Shown here in pieces: positions 8,775-17,674 of a stretch of 49,485 nt of DNA (position 1 is its first letter; every line of letters begins with the position of its first letter). The position numbers and the translations under genes are program-made. This DNA comes from Anaerolineae bacterium (GTDB taxonomy: Bacteria > Chloroflexota > Anaerolineae > Promineifilales > Promineifilaceae): positions 1-49,485 of the forward strand of contig JAHBVI010000043.1 in the NCBI GenBank assembly GCA_019637635.1, in the 5' to 3' direction. The notes beneath the pieces were generated by a model. The model saw only the letters and a list, made by a program, of their open reading frames with translations, did not search any database and was not told the origin of the DNA.

Positions 8775-10787
8775 GTGACTGATTCCCACAACCACATGGC
8801 TTCACCCCCGCTTGTCCTCATCATAGATGACGCCCGCGAAAATCGCCTGCTGTTAACTTCCCAGTTAAAGCTGGAAGGGTTTGAAACCATAGAGGCTGCC
8901 GGTGGCAAGGAAGGCATCGAAAAAGCCAGAGCCTTTGATCCCGATGTGATTTTGTTGGATGTGATGATGCCCGATCTGGACGGGTTTGAAGTGTGCCGTT
9001 TGTTGAAAACCGACCCGGCTACACAGCAAATTCCCATCATCATGGTTACGGCCCTCAATCGAGTAGAGTCCCGCATTGAGGGGAAACGGGCCGGCGCTGA
9101 TGAATTTCTGTCCCGCCCACACGTGCGCGAGGAACTGCTGGTGCGGGTGCGCACCTATACCGAAGTGAAACGAACCCGGCTGCGGCTGGATGAAGAACGC
9201 AACCGATTACAACTGCTTTACAACGTCAGCCGGGCCATTAGCAGCCAGCTAGACCTGGACACGATAATGGCGGATACACTCACCCAAACGCAGGCAGCGG
9301 TAGGCGCCACAAAAGGCAACATTATTCTGGTAAATGAAGCGGGGCAGGTCTACCACCGCTTTATGCTGCGCGCCGGCTCCCCGGTGGAAATTAGTGACCA
9401 TGTGGCCCAGACAGTGATGACGCAGGGCTTGGGCGGCTGGCTGCTGGAAAACCAGAAAAGCGAAATTATTGAGGATATTTCGGGCGATGCGCGCTGGATT
9501 ACACTGCCAGATGATCGGGGCGAGGTCGGCTCGGCTATTGGCATTCCCTTAACCGGGCCGGATCGGGTTGAGGGCATTTTGATCTTGAACCATGCGCAGA
9601 CGGGCTATTTTTCGGCCGAACATCGTCACCTGTTGGAAGCCATCGCCAGCACGGTGACGGCGGCAATTGTGAATGCCCGGCTTTTCGCCGAGGTGCGCGA
9701 AGAACAGCGCAAATTGGAAACGATTCTCACGTCTTCAACCGATGCCATTATTATTGCCGATGAGGCGTGGCGCATTTCGCTATTCAATTATACGGCGGCG
9801 CGGCTGTTTCAGGTGAGAATGCAGGATGTGATCAGACGGCCGTTAACCGAAATCCCCCAGTTGGCCCCCTTGCGTGTGCTGCTGCCCAAACCACCGCTGC
9901 CAGGAGAAGTGAAAGAGGTGACGCTGGACGACGGCCGTGTGCTGCATCCCAGCATCTCCCCTATTGACGGCGTGGGGTATGCCCTCATTTTGCAGGACAT
10001 TTCGGAACTGAAACGCATCGAAGAACTAAAATTGGCCGCCGAACGGCAAGAAAAAGAACGGGTTCAAGAGACATTTGCCCGTTATATGGGGCCGCGGCTG
10101 GTCAACCACGTTTTAGCCAATGCGCCGGAACTGATGGCCCGACGGGAGCGGCGGCTGGCGGTGGTGATGTTTGTGGATTTGCGCAACTGGACGGGCGGCA
10201 TGATCACCCGCGTGGCGCCAGATGAGGCGATCCGGCAGCTCAATGAATTTTTTACACGCATGATGGATATTGCCATTGAGTTTGACGGTACGGTGTTTGA
10301 GTTGACGGGGGATGAGATTCTGGTGGGCTTTAATGCCCCGTTTGACCAGCCAGATGCCACCAGCCGGGCGGTGCAAACGGCCGTGACCATGCAGCGTGAA
10401 TTTAACCAACTGCGCCAAAGTTGGTTTGAGCAGGCGGGCACGGAGCTAGGGCTGGGCATTGGCATTGACATGGGCGAAGTGGTTATGGGCAACGTCGGCG
10501 CGGAATCCCGCATGAGCTTCCGCATGGTGGGGCAGCCCATGAACACAGCCTCGCGGCTGGTGGACATGGCCGGGGATGGGCAAATTGTGATTTCAACGGC
10601 CGTGTACCATGACCTGGCGCTGAAAGATGCCACCCGCCTGCAAGAGACGGCGTTTGACAGGATGGAGCCGGTTCATTTACAGGGGATTGCGGAGCCACAG
10701 ATTTTGTACCGGGCCACCATTCCCCGCGCACCATTCCTGAAAGAGAAAACACGGGCCACAACGCCAGCCACCCTGCAAGTGAAATGA
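8775..10787 (+). CDS. Response regulator-GAF-PAS-class III nucleotide cyclase
   Basis: A 670-residue soluble signalling protein. Receiver domain at about 12-125 with acidic pair DD18-19 and phospho-acceptor Asp62 (LLDVMMPD); the usual KP is replaced by RP. GAF about 145-310, PAS about 315-410, class III cyclase about 450-640. Metal-binding Asp are kept (FVDLRNW; TGDE), as are the transition-state Asn and Arg (MNTASR). The two purine-specifying positions are altered: the usual Lys is Glu (VFELTGD) and the usual Asp is Gln (MVGQPMN). It may make cGMP or have relaxed specificity, or be weak. Start is GTG 8775, preceded by a purine-rich stretch. Confidence 0.85.
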   Translation: MTDSHNHMASPPLVLIIDDARENRLLLTSQLKLEGFETIEAAGGKEGIEKARAFDPDVILLDVMMPDLDGFEVCRLLKTDPATQQIPIIMVTALNRVESRIEGKRAGADEFLSRPHVREELLVRVRTYTEVKRTRLRLDEERNRLQLLYNVSRAISSQLDLDTIMADTLTQTQAAVGATKGNIILVNEAGQVYHRFMLRAGSPVEISDHVAQTVMTQGLGGWLLENQKSEIIEDISGDARWITLPDDRGEVGSAIGIPLTGPDRVEGILILNHAQTGYFSAEHRHLLEAIASTVTAAIVNARLFAEVREEQRKLETILTSSTDAIIIADEAWRISLFNYTAARLFQVRMQDVIRRPLTEIPQLAPLRVLLPKPPLPGEVKEVTLDDGRVLHPSISPIDGVGYALILQDISELKRIEELKLAAERQEKERVQETFARYMGPRLVNHVLANAPELMARRERRLAVVMFVDLRNWTGGMITRVAPDEAIRQLNEFFTRMMDIAIEFDGTVFELTGDEILVGFNAPFDQPDATSRAVQTAVTMQREFNQLRQSWFEQAGTELGLGIGIDMGEVVMGNVGAESRMSFRMVGQPMNTASRLVDMAGDGQIVISTAVYHDLALKDATRLQETAFDRMEPVHLQGIAEPQILYRATIPRAPFLKEKTRATTPATLQVK

Positions 10788-10830
10788 AGCTGGCGGCTGG
10801 TGGATGTGTCCCGCAACCAGCCACTACCCT

Positions 10831-11544
10831 CTACAACGGCCGTTTGGCAGCCATGCCGGGGCGTCGCGGATATATTTCAGGGGTTGGGATGCATTTTTCC
10901 ACTGTCACCAGATAATGCCAGTCGGTTGCGCCGGGCAGAGCCAGGGGGTGCAGATGCGCCTTGCCGCCACCCATCAGGTGAATGGCGTGGGCGGCTGCGG
11001 TCGTTTCCGCAACGGCATTTTCCCCCTTTTGGGCCAACATAAAACCACCCAGGCGGCAAAAAGGCAGCAGATATTCGGCCAGCACGCGCATGTCGGCCAC
11101 GGCCCGCGCCACCGCCCAATCATACCGGGCACGATGGGCGGGTTGGTGGGCTAACAGTTCCGCTCGCTCGGCCAAAATTTGTACTTGCGTCAGCCCCAAG
11201 TCAGCCACCACCGCCTGCAAAAAGCTGGTTTTTTTGGCAACGCTTTCCACCAACGTAACTTGCAGGTGGGGAAAGGCGATTTTGAGCGGCAGACCGGGAA
11301 AGCCGGCGCCGCTGCCAATATCAATGAGGGCACGGCCGTTTAAGTCACCGGTGACAGCAGCACAAGTCAGGGAATCGTAAAAATGGCGTTCGATGATAGC
11401 TTCGGGGGTGCGCACGGCCGTCAGGTTCAGCCACTCATTCCATTCCAATAACAGGCGCAAATAAGCCTCAAATTGCGCCCGCTGTGCCGCCGAGAGCATG
11501 ATTCCAAACTCTTTTGTGGCCTCAACCAGTTGTGGAATGTCCAT
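10831..11544 (-). CDS. rsmG: 16S rRNA (guanine-527-N7)-methyltransferase RsmG
   Basis: A 237-residue SAM-dependent enzyme that methylates G527 of 16S rRNA. It shows the family N terminus (YLRLLLEWNEWLNLTAV), the target-region ERHFYDSL, the SAM motif DIGSGAGFPGLPLKI and VESVAKKTSFL. Length matches the family. It is convergent with the cyclase gene; 43 bases separate their ends. Confidence 0.95.
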   Translation of the reverse strand: MDIPQLVEATKEFGIMLSAAQRAQFEAYLRLLLEWNEWLNLTAVRTPEAIIERHFYDSLTCAAVTGDLNGRALIDIGSGAGFPGLPLKIAFPHLQVTLVESVAKKTSFLQAVVADLGLTQVQILAERAELLAHQPAHRARYDWAVARAVADMRVLAEYLLPFCRLGGFMLAQKGENAVAETTAAAHAIHLMGGGKAHLHPLALPGATDWHYLVTVEKCIPTPEIYPRRPGMAAKRPL

Positions 11545-11625
11545 CAGGTCTGTGGGTAGCAGGTGGCCGAGCCTGCCCTGAGTAAAACAAAGGGCTGCAA
11601 GTGGCAGATACTTGCCACCTGCTCA

Positions 11626-13509
11626 TTAACGACTGCGCTCCAGATTTTTGATCGTCATGTCTATCTGGTAGGTGTCATACTGCTCACCACCAAACACAGC
11701 GGGGGTATACGCAGTGACCCAGGTTTGCACCAATTTTGGCTTATTACGAATAAATAAAGGCGCCAGCGGCATCAGCCCGGCATCACCAAACAGCCGGTTT
11801 TCTAACTGCCGGTACACGGCCGTGCGTTCGGCGACGTCTAACAAGCTGTTTGCCTGGCGAATCAGGTTGTCTTCTTCGCCGCAAGGACGGTTCTGTCGGT
11901 TTTCACTGTCTTCACAATGGAGCAAATCACCCATCCAATTGTTGGCATCCGGGTAAAAAGAAGCCCAGGCCAGCTCCCATACATCTGGGCGGGCTGCGCC
12001 GGCATCGCGCCGGGTATTGGCCAGCAAAACGCCAAACTGCACCTGCTCAATTTTGATCTGGGCTTCCGTGCAGCCCAACTCATCAATCCACATGCGCCGA
12101 ATCAATTCCGCCTGTTGCAATGAGAGGTCAGAGGCGCTGACCATAAAAGTGAATGGTGGGATTAGCTGACAACCGCCAAACCCACTGGCAGCCAACTGTT
12201 GGCGGGCATAATCAGGGCTGTACCCTACACCCACCTCGCTAATGGGTGAAGAGGCGACGACGCCGGGGGGGATGAGATGCTGCATCCCGATGGCTCGTGT
12301 TTCAAACAAGGTTTCAATCAATTTTGTACGATCAATAGCGGCGGCAAAAGCCCGGCGAACTTCAGGCTCACGGAAAATACCACTGTCAAAGTTAAATCCC
12401 AGGTAATGTACCGTTTGTTCTGGAATCATTTCCAGGCGGGTAGCAATGCGCTCCTCGGTAAAATCAATATCCAGATTGGCGGCGTTCACCAGGTCTAGCT
12501 GGCGCGCCTGCCACAGGTCGTAGGCGCTTTTATCGCCTTTGGCATAATAAATATTGATGATTTCAACATTGCCCTGGCGCGGCAGCGGCCATAACGGGTT
12601 TTGTTGCAGCGTTTGTAAATCGGTACCAGGCGGAAAGAAGGGGCCGCTGGTCAGGAAGGGGGCATCATTATTTGTTTGCCATTTTCTGGACTGCCATTCA
12701 TCGCCGAGGGAAGTGATGAATTCGGGTGGCAACGGCCGTGTGAACCACAAACTGGTCAATGTGAGAAAATGCGCCGATGGTTTGGTGAGGGTAAATTCCA
12801 GCGTCGTGTCATTAAGGGCCACTACGCCAATGCGTTCCAGGTCGGTATCGGTGGCGTTGGGCGTGGTGTTGGCGTGTTCACAGCCACGAATGATAAACAG
12901 CGTAAAGGCGTCCGGTGTATAGGGCTTGTTGTTGCAGGCGCGCCGGATGGCAAAAACGACATCGGCGGCAGTAACGGGGCGCACCGGCTGCACCGTGTAA
13001 AGTCCATCTGGCTGCCGGGCGCCGGGTTTAACCCAAAAGATGTTATCACGCAGGTGGAATGTCCAGACACGGCCGTTGTCGCTTACTTCCCAACTTTCAG
13101 CCAGGGCCGGTTCAATGCGGTTGCTGCGGTGGTTGTACCGGGTAAGCCCCACGAACAGGTTTTCAATCAGATCAATGCCATCCTGACTGACGCTTTGCTG
13201 CGGGTCAATGGCGGGCAGCGTTTCGCGCTCAAAGCCAATATCCAGGGTCACCGGGCCAACCTTCTCTGCGGCGGCGGCGGTAGGTGGCGGCGTGGGCGTA
13301 GGCGTCAGTTCAATAATCCGGGTGACGGTGATTTCTTCGCCGATAACGGTGTAAACTTCGGTAACAATGATTTGCGCCGGCTCCTCTATCTCGGCTGTGT
13401 TATTGCGGCAGCCGGCAGCCAGCAACACCATCATCGCCAGGATGATGATGAGTAAGGCGCTTGCCGCCTGTGAAGAAGGAGAACTACCGGGTTTGCTCAC
13501 GCGCCCCAT
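11626..13509 (-). CDS. ABC transporter substrate-binding lipoprotein, family 5 (peptide type)
   Basis: About 627 residues with an N-terminal hydrophobic segment ending in a lipobox (LLAAGC), so it is a lipid-anchored binding protein. A short Thr/Pro linker follows. The body has the SBP_bac_5 pattern (AESWEVSDNGRVWTFHLRDN; VRRAFAAAIDR; LQQAELIRRMW). Typical ligands are oligopeptides, but specificity cannot be read here. I prefer ATG 13509 over the TTG at 13536. No permease or ATPase genes lie beside it, so it is an orphan binding protein or works with a transporter elsewhere. Confidence 0.88.
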   Translation of the reverse strand: MGRVSKPGSSPSSQAASALLIIILAMMVLLAAGCRNNTAEIEEPAQIIVTEVYTVIGEEITVTRIIELTPTPTPPPTAAAAEKVGPVTLDIGFERETLPAIDPQQSVSQDGIDLIENLFVGLTRYNHRSNRIEPALAESWEVSDNGRVWTFHLRDNIFWVKPGARQPDGLYTVQPVRPVTAADVVFAIRRACNNKPYTPDAFTLFIIRGCEHANTTPNATDTDLERIGVVALNDTTLEFTLTKPSAHFLTLTSLWFTRPLPPEFITSLGDEWQSRKWQTNNDAPFLTSGPFFPPGTDLQTLQQNPLWPLPRQGNVEIINIYYAKGDKSAYDLWQARQLDLVNAANLDIDFTEERIATRLEMIPEQTVHYLGFNFDSGIFREPEVRRAFAAAIDRTKLIETLFETRAIGMQHLIPPGVVASSPISEVGVGYSPDYARQQLAASGFGGCQLIPPFTFMVSASDLSLQQAELIRRMWIDELGCTEAQIKIEQVQFGVLLANTRRDAGAARPDVWELAWASFYPDANNWMGDLLHCEDSENRQNRPCGEEDNLIRQANSLLDVAERTAVYRQLENRLFGDAGLMPLAPLFIRNKPKLVQTWVTAYTPAVFGGEQYDTYQIDMTIKNLERSR

Positions 13510-13746
13510 GCTATCTGATGCGCCAGACGCCGACAAGTATTTTTCAGCGCAGTCCTATAATCAGCCTACAGCCAAGGGGCGCCTGACAATGCCAGGGGTT
13601 CACGGCCGTTTGCGATGCTTGCGTGGTACCGGGGCGAGTAGTAATATAGTGGTCGTTGTGAGTTTACAATAAATAGCAATTCAATGGATAAACGTGACTT
13701 CAAATTAGGGGCCTTGAGAGAATTCCAGCCCAAGGATTAAACCGTT

Positions 13747-14985
13747 ATGTACGAACGAGTCCTGGTCATTGATGATTCACAAGAAATACGGGATTTTCTT
13801 TGTGAATACATATTACAGCCAAAAGGCTTCGAGGTAATGCAAGCCTCCAATGGGTTGATGGGGCTGGAGATGGCCATTGCCAAAGAACCGGATTTGATGA
13901 TTGTTGACCAGCAAATGCCCCGCCTGACCGGCCTGGAAGTGCTGGAAAAGCTAAAGGAACGGGGTATTGAAATTCCGGCCATTTTAGCCACAGCACACGG
14001 GTCGGAGGAAACGGCCGTAGCCGCTTTCCGTCTGGGCATCCGTGACTATGTGATCAAGCCGTTTGACGCCGACGAGATTAGCGAATCCGTAGACCGCGCC
14101 CTGCGTGAAAGCCGTTTACAGCGCGAACGGGATCAATTGGTGCAGCAATTAATGGAGAGTAATTCCCAATTACAACGGCGCGCCCAAGAGTTGAACGTCT
14201 TATACGGCGTGGGCAAATCGGTGGCCTCGTCGCTTGATCTGGAAGAGGTGCTGCACCGGGTGGTAGAGGCAGCCGTTTACGTGGTGGGCGCCGAAGAAGG
14301 CTCGCTGATGCTGCTGGATGAAGAACACGGCGAACTTTATATTCGCGCTTCCAAAAACCTGGATTCCAAAGCCCGTTCCATGCGTAAACGGGTAAATGAC
14401 AGTCTGGCGGGTAAAGTGCTGCAAACCAAACGCGCGATTGCTATTGGTAATGATTCCCAGTGGAAACGCACCCATACCGCCCTCCTGGTCAAATCGCTCA
14501 TCTATGTGCCACTCATTTTGCAGAACAAACCGATTGGGGTGTTGGGCGTAACCAACCGCTTGAAAGAGACCTCGTTTGATAGTAACGACACGCGCGCCTT
14601 GTCGGCGTTGGGAGGCTACGCCACCATCGCCATTAACAATGCCAATATCTATTCGGAAATTGAACGGGAGCGGGAGACGTTAACGGCCGTTGTGGACCAG
14701 ACAGACAACCCGGTGATGGTGGTTGACGAGGAGTTCAAAGTTATTTTGCTGAACAAATCGGCGCGGGAATTATTCCAACTACCTGATGCTAAATTGTCCG
14801 GCATTCCCCTCCAAAAGCTGGTCAAAGACCCGGCAATTGTGGAATTTGTGATGCAGCCGGAAGAGGCCGGTGTGGATACCGAAGGGGAGTTTGTACTGGC
14901 AGACGGCCGTAAATACTACGTGCAGTTAGCCATTATCCAGGGCGGCAGTTCCCGCTCTGTGCTGATGCGGCGTGTAGAAGATTAG
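13747..14985 (+). CDS. Response regulator with GAF and PAS domains
   Basis: 412 residues: receiver domain 1-125 with acidic pair at 9-10, phospho-acceptor Asp54 (MIVDQQMP) and the conserved Lys in VIKPFD; a coiled-coil-like link at 120-145; GAF about 150-300; PAS about 305-412. No DNA-binding, kinase or cyclase output is attached, so it must act by protein contact. Its architecture repeats the first half of the protein at 8775, suggesting shared ancestry. No clear Shine-Dalgarno; AAGGATT lies 10 bases upstream. Confidence 0.85.
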   Translation: MYERVLVIDDSQEIRDFLCEYILQPKGFEVMQASNGLMGLEMAIAKEPDLMIVDQQMPRLTGLEVLEKLKERGIEIPAILATAHGSEETAVAAFRLGIRDYVIKPFDADEISESVDRALRESRLQRERDQLVQQLMESNSQLQRRAQELNVLYGVGKSVASSLDLEEVLHRVVEAAVYVVGAEEGSLMLLDEEHGELYIRASKNLDSKARSMRKRVNDSLAGKVLQTKRAIAIGNDSQWKRTHTALLVKSLIYVPLILQNKPIGVLGVTNRLKETSFDSNDTRALSALGGYATIAINNANIYSEIERERETLTAVVDQTDNPVMVVDEEFKVILLNKSARELFQLPDAKLSGIPLQKLVKDPAIVEFVMQPEEAGVDTEGEFVLADGRKYYVQLAIIQGGSSRSVLMRRVED

Positions 14986-15206
14986 GAAACCTTCATCCCC
15001 AACCAGAAGTGGTGAGGCAGTACGGTGCGTAACGGCCGTACCTCTGTCCGACCCACTTCTTTTTTTTGGGCCAGCATTGCCGGGTTTACCAGGCACAGGT
15101 CTGGCGACCGGCCATATTTATGTTCGTAATACTCCACCGCGCGCAAAACTTTCTCGTCTAACGGCCGTTTTGCATCCGTATCCAGCCATAACATGCCAAC
15201 GTTCAT
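14982..15206 (-). CDS. Conserved small protein of unknown function
   Basis: A 74-residue soluble protein (from ATG 15206, seven bases after AAGGAG; an upstream ATG at 15212 is too close to that site). It contains MLWLDTD, a Tyr/Lys-rich helix (AVEYYEHKYGRSPD) and ends in HHFWLGMKVS. The good ribosome site and lack of repeats indicate a real gene. It follows the FtsK-like gene on the same strand, and its stop overlaps the end of the convergent gene by four bases. I do not recognise a family. Confidence 0.6.
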   Translation of the reverse strand: MNVGMLWLDTDAKRPLDEKVLRAVEYYEHKYGRSPDLCLVNPAMLAQKKEVGRTEVRPLRTVLPHHFWLGMKVS

Positions 15207-15223
15207 CGCCATGCTCCTTTGTA

Positions 15224-15265
15224 AATGATGAATTAGGAATTATGAAGGACGAATTTTCATTCTTC
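15224..15265. repeat. Six-unit heptamer array (AATTATG/AATTAGG)
   Basis: Six 7-base units between the FtsK-like gene and the small downstream gene: AATGATG, AATTAGG, AATTATG and three degenerate copies. A short ORF across it ending in SSFIIPNSSF is a product of the repeat, not a gene. Confidence 0.75.
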
Positions 15266-15301
15266 GTGGTGGGCTGCTGCCCGTGAGCTTTTCTGAACCA
15301 A

Positions 15302-16504
15302 CTAACTGGTAAATTCAATGCCCGACGCCGAGGCTGAAAAGGACTGCATCTGGTTCTGGGCCGGTTTTTCAGCCTTAATCGCCAGGCTTTCCAACTGAAT
15401 CTGCTGCGCCACCAGCGGCTGCGGGCGCTGGCGTTGCAGCGCTTCCAACGTCAATTGCAGGTCATATTCGCCAATATAAGCGGCCTGAAAATGCGTCACA
15501 CCGCCATCCAGCACCGCCAGAAAGTCACCCTGCCCCAAGAGATACTCTGCCTGTGTGCCCGGCACATCTGCCGCCGCAGCAGCCTGTGCCTCGTGCCGCG
15601 TCTTGCCCACCACCCGCCCCGGCAAATTCAGGCGAAAGGTATTATTCAACTGCTCGGCCTCTGGATTGTTGGTAGTCATTAGCAGATGAATGCCCACAGC
15701 CGGCCCACGTTGCAGCAGCAATACCAGGCTTTCAACCAGTTGCCGATTTTCACTGCCGGAGCGCATTAAATTGACCACCTCATCAATCATGACCACGATC
15801 TTGGGTGTGGTCATCCTTTGTTCCTGGCGATAGAGGCATTCGCCGCTGAGGAAATCGAGCATTTCCCGATAATCTTCGGCGTCATAGGCAACGGGGCCTA
15901 ACATGTGGGGCAGGTAGGAAAGTGGTTCCAGGGCCGTATATGCCTCAAACTTGCCAGCGGTGCTGCCATCCATCACCATCAACTGCAATTGCGATTGGCG
16001 GTGCAGCAGCGCCAATGAGAGGGCAACGGTGCGCAGCAATGACGTTTTGCCCGCACTTTCCATGCCGGATACCAGAATATGCGGCAAATTATCGGGTGAT
16101 AGCTGCCAGCAAAGGGGACGGCCGTGTTCATCCAACCCCAGCATCACGCTCATCGGCTTAATCTCGGTCATTAACGTCATCAGATCAAGCAGGGAAACGG
16201 GCACGTCCTCGGTGCGGGCAATATGCAACTGCCAGCCATCGGCATGGGGGGATAGTTCGCCATCGGCCGCACCCAGCGCCGCCAGCAATTCTTGTTTCAT
16301 CTGGCGCAGCCTCTCCAGGCTGCTGCCCACATGCCCCGCCAGGTCAAACCGAATCCAACGGGGCTGCACAAAACCACCGGCTACCCGCGCCGAAACGTCG
16401 TGTTTGGTGAGAACACTTTCTATCTTGCGGGACTGTATTTCTAGCTGATACTGCAATCGCTTCTCCTGCATGAGCTTTCGCCACTCTCCATTTTCACTCA
16501 TCAT
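15302..16504 (-). CDS. Soluble FtsK/SpoIIIE-like ATPase
   Basis: A 400-residue protein with a single FtsK/SpoIIIE-type motor domain: Walker A GMESAGKTS at 147-155 and Walker B KIVVMIDE ending at 241-242, followed by the typical VGIHLLMTTNNP strand and a LNLPGRVVGKT segment. It has no transmembrane segments and no recognisable gamma DNA-reading domain, so it is much shorter than a division translocase. An N-terminal basic helix precedes it. A LexA-like site (16542-16553) 38 bases upstream suggests SOS control. It may move DNA or protein during repair; this is inference. Confidence 0.8.
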   Translation of the reverse strand: MMSENGEWRKLMQEKRLQYQLEIQSRKIESVLTKHDVSARVAGGFVQPRWIRFDLAGHVGSSLERLRQMKQELLAALGAADGELSPHADGWQLHIARTEDVPVSLLDLMTLMTEIKPMSVMLGLDEHGRPLCWQLSPDNLPHILVSGMESAGKTSLLRTVALSLALLHRQSQLQLMVMDGSTAGKFEAYTALEPLSYLPHMLGPVAYDAEDYREMLDFLSGECLYRQEQRMTTPKIVVMIDEVVNLMRSGSENRQLVESLVLLLQRGPAVGIHLLMTTNNPEAEQLNNTFRLNLPGRVVGKTRHEAQAAAAADVPGTQAEYLLGQGDFLAVLDGGVTHFQAAYIGEYDLQLTLEALQRQRPQPLVAQQIQLESLAIKAEKPAQNQMQSFSASASGIEFTS

Positions 16505-16541
16505 CCTATCCCTTTATGAGAGCGTACCACTTCTCCTTTTA

Positions 16542-16553
16542 GCACATATGTTC
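16542..16553 (-). promoter_or_regulatory. Candidate LexA box upstream of the FtsK-like gene
   Basis: GCACATATGTTC differs at one base from GAAC-N4-GTTC, the pattern of the box in the lexA promoter in this window. It lies 38 bases before the ATG at 16504. One mismatch means it is suggestive only. Confidence 0.45.
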
Positions 16554-16564
16554 TTGTCTTAAGT

Positions 16565-16593
16565 TAAAAAAAAGGACGGCATACGGCCGTCCT
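16565..16593 (-). terminator. Intrinsic terminator of lexA
   Basis: On the minus strand the stem AGGACGG/CCGTCCT is followed by eight T, directly after lexA. The stem uses one copy of the iterated palindrome ACGGCCGT. Confidence 0.85.
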
Positions 16594-16615
16594 GCTCATT
16601 TTCACCGATTGCCTC

Positions 16616-17299
16616 TCAATTTGCCATCTGCCGCAGCACCAGCATCACTTTACCCTGCACCTGCACTTCGCCAGGATCAACGTAGATCGGCTCCATTGTG
16701 GGGTTGGCCGGTTGCAGCCGAATTCTGTCACCTTCATGGTAAAAATGTTTGAGAGTGGTGGTGTCGTCGCTCAGCCAGACGGCCACCATATCCCCATTGC
16801 GGGCATTGCTATCCTGCCGCATGATGACGATGTCACCATCATTGACCATTGCATCAATCATAGAGTCACCGCTGACGCGCAGGGCAAACAGGTCATTGGT
16901 GCGGCCGGGCAACATAGAGGCGCTGACCTCAATGGCATCTTCCTCGTCATACACGGCAAAATTGTCATGCCCCACTTCGATGGGTTCACCGGCTTTAATG
17001 TGCCCCAGCAGCGGCACACGCACCAGATTGGAGATGGCCTGGGCTACGGCCGTTTGCACACTGCCCACCGCCTGAGCCAATTCACCCGTTAAACGCAAAC
17101 CGCGTGACACATCCGCGTCACGCTCAAGCAGTCCCTTTTCTTTCAATTTTGTCAGGTTGTAATTCACCACCGATGTCGAGCTGATGTCAACGGCGCTGCC
17201 AATTTCACGAATGGTGGGCGGACGGCCGTGTTCAGCCACATAGGCTTGAATATAAGACAAAATGCTTTTTTGCCGGTCTGACAGTGGTTTTTCGCTCAT
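16616..17299 (-). CDS. lexA: LexA repressor
   Basis: A 227-residue SOS repressor. The N-terminal winged helix (LSDRQKSILSYIQAY; PPTIREIG) is followed by the S24 autoprotease domain: cleavage pair Ala103-Gly104 in GHIKAGEP, nucleophile Ser146 in SGDSMID and Lys184 in TTLKHF. The start at ATG 17299 has CAGGAG upstream. Its promoter contains a palindromic box inside the spacer, so it represses itself. Length is slightly longer than E. coli LexA (202), mostly in the linker. Confidence 0.97.
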   Translation of the reverse strand: MSEKPLSDRQKSILSYIQAYVAEHGRPPTIREIGSAVDISSTSVVNYNLTKLKEKGLLERDADVSRGLRLTGELAQAVGSVQTAVAQAISNLVRVPLLGHIKAGEPIEVGHDNFAVYDEEDAIEVSASMLPGRTNDLFALRVSGDSMIDAMVNDGDIVIMRQDSNARNGDMVAVWLSDDTTTLKHFYHEGDRIRLQPANPTMEPIYVDPGEVQVQGKVMLVLRQMAN

Positions 17300-17366
17300 G
17301 GTGGATTACTCCTGCTTCATACATGTTCCCAACGATAGAACATATTTACCGCTCATTTGTTCTGAG

Positions 17367-17395
17367 AGTATACAAGAACAACTGTTCGGTGTCAA
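17367..17395 (-). promoter_or_regulatory. lexA promoter (sigma-70 type)
   Basis: On the minus strand, TTGACA (17395-17390), a 17-base spacer and TATACT (17372-17367). Both hexamers match consensus closely and spacing is optimal. Confidence 0.8.
17376..17387. promoter_or_regulatory. LexA box (SOS operator)
   Basis: GAACAACTGTTC, a perfect GAAC-N4-GTTC palindrome of the Gram-positive (Cheo-box) type, located wholly within the lexA promoter spacer. It also sits upstream of the divergent small ORF at 17480. Confidence 0.85.
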
Positions 17396-17424
17396 GCACG
17401 AATTTTACATAAGACGATTGTCGT

Positions 17425-17453
17425 TTGTGCAACAATTCACATGCGGGTATAAT
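17425..17453 (+). promoter_or_regulatory. Promoter of the 39-residue ORF
   Basis: TTGTGC (17425-17430), 17-base spacer, TATAAT (17448-17453), reading away from lexA. The -10 is perfect and the -35 moderate. Confidence 0.6.
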
Positions 17454-17479
17454 AATCGAAGTTTCGGAGGTAAAAGATC

Positions 17480-17599
17480 ATGGATCGCTCAATGGCAGTC
17501 GTCTACAGTGCGACTTGTTTCAAGCAAACCGACGAGCAGACCTCGCAGCAGCCCAGTGGCCTGCGCACCTGGCTCAAGCGTCTCCTGAAAAGGGCATAA
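17480..17599 (+). CDS. Small basic protein (39 aa) divergent from lexA
   Basis: ATG at 17480 is preceded by GGAGGT at a good distance, by a TATAAT promoter, and is followed by a strong intrinsic terminator, so it looks like a complete transcription unit. The product is 39 residues, with TCFKQTDEQTSQQPSG in the middle and a basic amphipathic-looking end (LRTWLKRLLKRA). It shares the intergenic region holding the LexA box. I recognise no family. By analogy with small SOS proteins such as YneA or SosA it might be damage-induced, but there is no sequence similarity that I can see. Confidence 0.6.
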   Translation: MDRSMAVVYSATCFKQTDEQTSQQPSGLRTWLKRLLKRA

Positions 17600-17637
17600 A
17601 ATAGATTTTTTCGGCAGAATGCTGATGCTTGTAACAG

Positions 17638-17670
17638 AAAGGGTGAAGAGAAATCTTCGCCCTTTTTTTT
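17638..17670 (+). terminator. Intrinsic terminator
   Basis: AAAGGGTGAAGA pairs with TCTTCGCCCTTT (one G-T pair) around a GAAA loop, followed by eight T. It closes the 39-residue gene's transcript. Confidence 0.9.
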
Positions 17671-17674
17671 GTAA

